DNA of 26,358 bases from Saprospiraceae bacterium UBA2329 (GTDB lineage: Bacteria > Bacteroidota > Bacteroidia > Chitinophagales > Saprospiraceae), in NCBI GenBank assembly GCA_002344975.1, contig DDUV01000115.1, positions 1 to 26,358 of the forward strand. The letters run 5' to 3'. The position numbers were made by a program, and so were the translations under genes. Every line of letters starts with the position of its first letter. The stretch's first letter is position 1. The notes beneath the pieces are model-generated. The model searched no databases. It was not told the DNA's origin and was given only the letters and a program-made list of their open reading frames with translations. Positions 24,101-26,358 of this stretch are shown here, piece after piece.

Positions 24101-26358
24101 GCGACCCGATTCCGACTTTCACGGCGAGCGTGGGCGCCGGTTTGAGTGTCAACTGGTATGCGGTGGCCGCAGGAGGGGCGCCGTTGTCGGCCAATAGCCT
24201 CAGCTTTACGCCGACCGGTGCGGGTACTTATTTTGCAGAGACCTTCGATGCGCAGACCAACTGCCGCAGCGCCACTCGCACCCCCGCCACTTTGGTGGTA
24301 AATGCGACACAGGTTCCTGCTTTTACGCAGGCGCCGCCGATCTGTACGGGAGGCGCTTTCACACTGCCGGCAACGTCCAATAACGGCATTTCAGGAACAT
24401 GGTCTCCGGCTGTAAATAACACAACGACAACAATTTACACCTTCACGCCCAACGCCGCCATCCACCCCTGCGCCGTTACAACGACCATGATGGTACAGGT
24501 CAATCCGGTGCAAACTCCGAGCTTTACGCAAATCCAGCCGATCTGTGCGGGTACAAGTTTCGGCCTTCCGGCAATCTCCGAAAACGGCATCGCAGGAACC
24601 TGGTCGCCGGGCATCAACAACCTCGCAACAACAACCTACACCTTCACGCCCGACGCCTCAGCCCATCCCTGCGCCCTGCCGACGACCATGACCGTGCAAG
24701 TCAATCCGCTGCAAACGCCGGTTTTCACTCAAGTTCCGCCGATCTGTGCGGGCGGTAGTTTCAGCCTTCCGACAACGTCCAACAACGGCATCGCAGGAAG
24801 CTGGTTTCCGGCTGTAAATAACATGGCAACAACGACTTACACTTTTACGCCCGCCGCCGCCGCACATCCCTGCGCGATTCCGACAACCATGACCGTGCAG
24901 GTCAATCCGACACAAATACCGGTTTTTACACAAATCCAGCCGATCTGCGCGGGCGGCAGTTTCAGTCTTCAGACACTATCGAATAATGGCATTTCCGGTA
25001 TCTGGTCTCCGGCGATAAACAACACGCAGACAATCACTTATACCTTCACTCCGAACGCGGCTTTGCACCCCTGCGCCGTCACCGCCACGATGACCGTGCA
25101 GGTGGACGCCCAGCCCACGCTGAGCATCGGCGCGGTGGCCTGCGCGCCGGATTTGCTGACGTATTCCGTGAGTTTCACGGCCACAGGCGGCACGGTTTCC
25201 GCCACAGCGGGCGCCCTTTCGGGCAATATGGTGACGGGTATTCCGGCAGGAACGAACGTGACGATCACCGTGAGCAACGGCACGAACACCGCCTGCGATG
25301 TGAGCCAAAATGTGACCGCACCTGATTGCAATTGCCCTGCCATTGCTGCTCCGGGCATCGCTATTCCAACCGCCACGATTTGCGCGGGAGCAGCCATTCC
25401 GAGCTTCACGGCGAGCGTGCCAGCGGGCCTGACGGTGATTTGGTACGACGCGGCCACGGGCGGTACGGTGCTGTTGGCCAACAACTTATCATTCACGCCG
25501 ACAGCAGCGGGCACTTACTTCGCCGAAGCCTTTGACCCGCAGACGAACTGCCGCAGTGCCACCCGCACACAAGTGACACTGACCATCAATCCGACCCAGA
25601 CGCCGAGCTTCACGCAAGTTTCGCCGATCTGCGCGGGCGGCAGTTTCAGCCTTCCGGCAACGTCCAACAACGGCATTGCGGGAAGCTGGTCTCCGGCGAT
25701 CAACAACACAACAACAACGACTTACACCTTCACCCCGAACGCGGCAGCGCACCCCTGCGCCGTCACAACGACGATGACCGTGCAGGTGGACGCCCAGCCC
25801 ACGCTGAGCATCGGCACGGTGGCCTGCGCGCCGGATTTGCTGACGTATTCGGTGCAATTCACGGCCACGGGCGGCACCGTTTCCGCGACAGCGGGCGCCC
25901 TTTCGGGCAATATGGTGACGGGTATTCCGGCAGGAACGAACGTGACGATCTCGGTGAGCAACGGCACGAACACCGCCTGCGATGTGAGCCAAAACGTGAC
26001 TGCACCGGATTGCAATTGCCCTGCCATTGCTGCTCCGGGCATCGCTATTCCAACCGCCACGATTTGCGCGGGAGCAGCCATTCCGAGCTTCACCGCGAGT
26101 GTTCCGGCGGGCCTGACGGTGATCTGGTACGACGCGGCTACGGGCGGTACGGTGCTGTTGGCCAACAACTTATCATTCACGCCGAGTGCAGCGGGGACTT
26201 ACTTCGCCGAAGCTTTTGATGCGATCACCGGCTGCCGCAGTGCCACCAGCACACAGGACACTTTGACCATCAATCCGACACAGACGCCGAGCTTCACGCA
26301 AGTTTCGCCGATCTGTTCAGGGGGCAGTTCCAGCCTTCCGGCAACGTCCAATAACGAC
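18154..26358 (+). CDS. Giant secreted multi-repeat surface protein, 3' end outside window
   Basis: One frame is open from the ATG at 18154 to the last base: 2,735 codons and no stop, so the gene is cut by the window edge. In-frame stops at 18034 and 18043 limit the start. Residues 1-32 are a signal peptide (cut after LNA). Then come: a P-domain-like region (about 34-205); a GCNDPAALNYNPAATVNDGT calcium-loop-like motif (207-229); a CUB-like domain (235-354); an Ig-like domain (360-441); an unassigned domain (444-619); a PKD-like domain (621-702); another unassigned Cys-rich domain (701-808); thirteen four-Cys HYR-like repeats (809-1801); a lone HYR-like domain (about 1803-1895); then alternating Ig-like and short beta modules to the edge. 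Such proteins are usually T9SS substrates acting in adhesion, gliding or matrix; a sorting domain would be expected beyond the window. Cys placement suggests many disulfides outside the cell. Confidence 0.92.
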   Translation, partial: MASNSTRPKCAFYILLLTSLWMFGGHIGKLNAQCTGPTLNLPDASSQPVLNPPNPYCTAINIDPAVTGHPIGLQMMLEHDWQGDLSIRINACGGTLMLLTRPGGGSCTGGCACGSSADIGTVGNPALVSFSDGGGPNPDLGIPITGGNFGLSTDPCGANSMISSFASLASLCGGAPYTIQVCITDHVGANDGIATNIRPMFPGIVCGCNDPAALNYNPAATVNDGTCTYPPPPLTCGSVFYDSGGPSGNYSNNENATTTICPTTPGDIVTVTFTAFNTESSYDKLYVYNGPNASSPQISSGNGSGSGICSTPGGFWGTSIPGPFTSTHPGGCLTFVFCSDGSLTYSGWAANVTCSTPCTPPPAPTASGQTIPPNTSCTLTASGCAGTLRWYNAPSGGTQVGTGSPFVTPLLSATTTYYVACDTGSGCASARTPVTVTVQNPPAMPSCGSNTWNVSVYADNTYTTFMGFYNTPGHSISPGDGGNDPLDIEFNVGKDGVPVNGFPSQANGYTGLPLTNEAFSIRAERCGFPCGAYYYINVRAFDDHVRVRVDQTGDGTYEFDYSNGPPRSTTPTDIWNGFLGPNSRVIIEGYNIGPGHPLYVSPNEFFLHVAFYNDQNHPLLTANAGADANFCSPGSVGIGGAPAAAQGVPGYTYSWSPAGTLSNSGIANPTASPATPTTYTLTVTDARGCTATDNVIVTPMLCCAANAGAVAINPNPQCPGEMFTASATGHQTTSGYTQTYILTNSSGSVLYIIPSGNFTTPVACGTYSVYSYNYLTAGTAITNPATIGQIVCQPTHCCDLSAPLAFTTSATVTMPTDAGSTVACVSAATAPTPPDVMYSCGGLLARSGPVISPDPACVGVKTYVWTYTDACNSQTYNWTYTYTISAPTVSMPAPGASTVGCASAAVQPTPPNVTDNCGRALTPSGPVISPNPTCAGTKTYTWTYTDCAGNPYNWVYTYTITGGTGGPMPPNGASTVACPSGANVPTPPVVNDNCGNPMQISGPVISPDPACAGTKTYTWTYTDCQNNTYPWTYTYTITAPTVSMPAPGAGTVSCASAAMQPTPPNVTDNCGRALTPSGPVVSPDPACAGTKTYTWTYTDCAGSTYNWVYTYTITAPTVSMPAAGASTVDCVAAAVPPTPPNVADNCGRPLTPSGPVISPDPACAGAKTYIWTYTDCAGNPYTWVYTYTITAPTVSMPAPGGSSVSCASAAVQPTPPNVTDNCGRALTPSGPVVSPNPICAGTKTYTWAYTDCTGSAYTWVYTYTITGGTGGPMPPNGASTVACPSGASAPTPPVVNDNCGNPMQISGPMVGPDPACAGTKTYTWTYTDCQNNTYPWTYTYTILGPTVSMPAPGAGTVSCASAAVQPTPPNVADNCGRALARSGPVVSPDPACAGTKTYTWTYTDCQNNTYPWVYTYTILGPTVSMPAPGAGTVSCASAAVQPTPPNIADNCGRALARSGPVISPDPACAGTKTYTWTYTDCAGSTYNWVYTYNITAPTVNMPAPGSSSVSCASAAVQPTPPNVTDNCGRALTPSGPVISPDPACAGTKTYMWTYTDCAGSTYNWVYTYTISAPTVNMPAPGSSTVSCASAAVQPTPPNVTDNCGRALTPSGPVVSPNPICAGTKTYTWAYTDCTGSAYTWVYTYTITGGTGGPMPPNGASTVACPSGASAPTPPVVNDNCGNPMQISGPVVSPDPACAGTKTYTWTYTDCQNNIYLWSYNYMVSAPTFTMPSDQSQNVACVADAQVVPPHPNVVNSCGVPLAVSGPVAGSNPACSGAKTYTWTYTNCDGASANWTFSYFIAAPQLSLSCPADQTFCRSANGQYVLPQASANSSCGGAVPISYSITGATTRSGSGNDASGTFNVGQSVITWQTNTSCGQLQQCVTVVTVQQEPALSLVSISCAADLNSYQVVFSSTGGIISVSPMVGAVSGNSITGIPAGTNITITATENGCPSAPLAITAPDCSCPPIAAPTLNPATLTICAGDPIPTFTASVGAGLSVNWYAVAAGGAPLSANSLSFTPTGAGTYFAETFDAQTNCRSATRTPATLVVNATQVPAFTQAPPICTGGAFTLPATSNNGISGTWSPAVNNTTTTIYTFTPNAAIHPCAVTTTMMVQVNPVQTPSFTQIQPICAGTSFGLPAISENGIAGTWSPGINNLATTTYTFTPDASAHPCALPTTMTVQVNPLQTPVFTQVPPICAGGSFSLPTTSNNGIAGSWFPAVNNMATTTYTFTPAAAAHPCAIPTTMTVQVNPTQIPVFTQIQPICAGGSFSLQTLSNNGISGIWSPAINNTQTITYTFTPNAALHPCAVTATMTVQVDAQPTLSIGAVACAPDLLTYSVSFTATGGTVSATAGALSGNMVTGIPAGTNVTITVSNGTNTACDVSQNVTAPDCNCPAIAAPGIAIPTATICAGAAIPSFTASVPAGLTVIWYDAATGGTVLLANNLSFTPTAAGTYFAEAFDPQTNCRSATRTQVTLTINPTQTPSFTQVSPICAGGSFSLPATSNNGIAGSWSPAINNTTTTTYTFTPNAAAHPCAVTTTMTVQVDAQPTLSIGTVACAPDLLTYSVQFTATGGTVSATAGALSGNMVTGIPAGTNVTISVSNGTNTACDVSQNVTAPDCNCPAIAAPGIAIPTATICAGAAIPSFTASVPAGLTVIWYDAATGGTVLLANNLSFTPSAAGTYFAEAFDAITGCRSATSTQDTLTINPTQTPSFTQVSPICSGGSSSLPATSNND
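21724..22182 (+). repeat. 459-bp two-unit block, near-identical copy at 22867-23325
   Basis: This block and 22867-23325 each contain one standard unit and one GGTGG-type unit and differ at few, mostly third-position, bases. They lie 1,143 bp (five units) apart, indicating a recent duplication or gene conversion inside the array. Confidence 0.85.
22867..23325 (+). repeat. Second copy of the 459-bp two-unit block
   Basis: Partner of 21724-22182. It shares the rare variants PICAGTKTYTWAYTDCTGSA and GGTGGPMPPNGASTVACPSG. Confidence 0.85.
24322..24924 (+). repeat. Three tandem 201-bp beta-module repeats
   Basis: Units at 24322, 24523 and 24724, 67 residues each, with the pattern FTQ..PIC.GG.F.LP..SNNGI.G.WSPA, then TTTYTFTP, HPCA and MTVQVNP. 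Each has two Cys. The same module also opens each 684-bp super-repeat that follows. Confidence 0.9.
24925..26358 (+). repeat. 684-bp super-repeat, two full copies and the start of a third
   Basis: Copies at 24925-25608 and 25609-26292 are each exactly 684 bp (228 residues), and a third begins at 26293 and runs off the window. Each contains the 67-residue FTQ module, then a module with ACAPDLLTYSV and GIPAGTNVTI, then an Ig-like module with TICAGAAIPSFTASVPAGL and GTYFAEAFD. A diverged copy of the last two modules precedes the array at about 23839-24303. The two copies are nearly identical over long stretches. Confidence 0.92.

Noticed and set aside
20578..26358. CRISPR or mobile-element explanation for the repeats
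   Set aside because: The units are coding, codon-phased, directly abutting and 201-684 bp long, with no spacers, transposase or terminal inverted repeats.

Overview
The window looks like a chromosomal piece of a Bacteroidota genome, most likely a Saprospiria (Saprospirales) relative. Four things support this. Secreted proteins carry type IX secretion (T9SS) features. Several genes are preceded by the Bacteroidota -7 promoter element TAnnTTTG (or TTTCTTTG) rather than a -10 box, and lack a clear Shine-Dalgarno. A TPR histidine kinase is paired with a LytTR regulator. One very large ORF is built from HYR-like, Ig-like and PKD-like repeats. The genus is inference. I saw no tRNA, rRNA, CRISPR array or insertion sequence.

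Layout. 29-2884 (-) encodes a secreted beta-helix protein with a T9SS sorting domain. A 384-bp divergent gap follows, holding promoters for both sides and a possible relic of another sorting domain. 3269-7626 (+) runs from a PpiD/SurA-type periplasmic foldase, through a strong terminator, to anmK (cell-wall recycling) and an NAD-dependent epimerase/dehydratase-type SDR. 7635-8123 (-) is an Lrp/AsnC regulator. 8296-9885 (+) is an AAA-ATPase-like/PD-(D/E)XK protein of unknown role. 9897-11126 (-) is a MacB/FtsX-type ABC permease. Upstream of it a 460-bp gap holds a hairpin and three direct repeats with an exact 21-bp period, and then a LytTR response regulator and a TPR sensor kinase (11587-14280, -) that are 3 nt apart. 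14447-15466 (-) is a membrane-anchored SRPBCC + GyrI-like protein and 15671-17800 (-) is an EF-G paralogue; each is followed by a clear intrinsic terminator.

From 18154 to the window edge (+) one reading frame stays open for 2,735 codons and has no stop in the window, so the gene is 3'-truncated here. It has a signal peptide, P-domain-like and CUB-like modules, Ig/PKD-like modules, 13 tandem four-cysteine HYR-like repeats (228/231 bp each), three 201-bp modules and then a 684-bp super-repeat. This surface/adhesin-type giant is the most striking object in the window. A 1,113-codon ORF antisense to its repeats is an artefact of the repetition.

How the parts may fit. Envelope biology dominates: foldase, muropeptide recycling, a permease, an envelope-sensing two-component pair and two exported proteins. 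The EF-G paralogue lacks the catalytic His of the G3 motif, so it may be a specialised translocase. I do not see a clearly new multi-gene defence or metabolic system. The best leads are the giant repeat protein, the 21-bp repeats beside the LytTR gene, the EF-G variant and a G8 tract early in the beta-helix gene.
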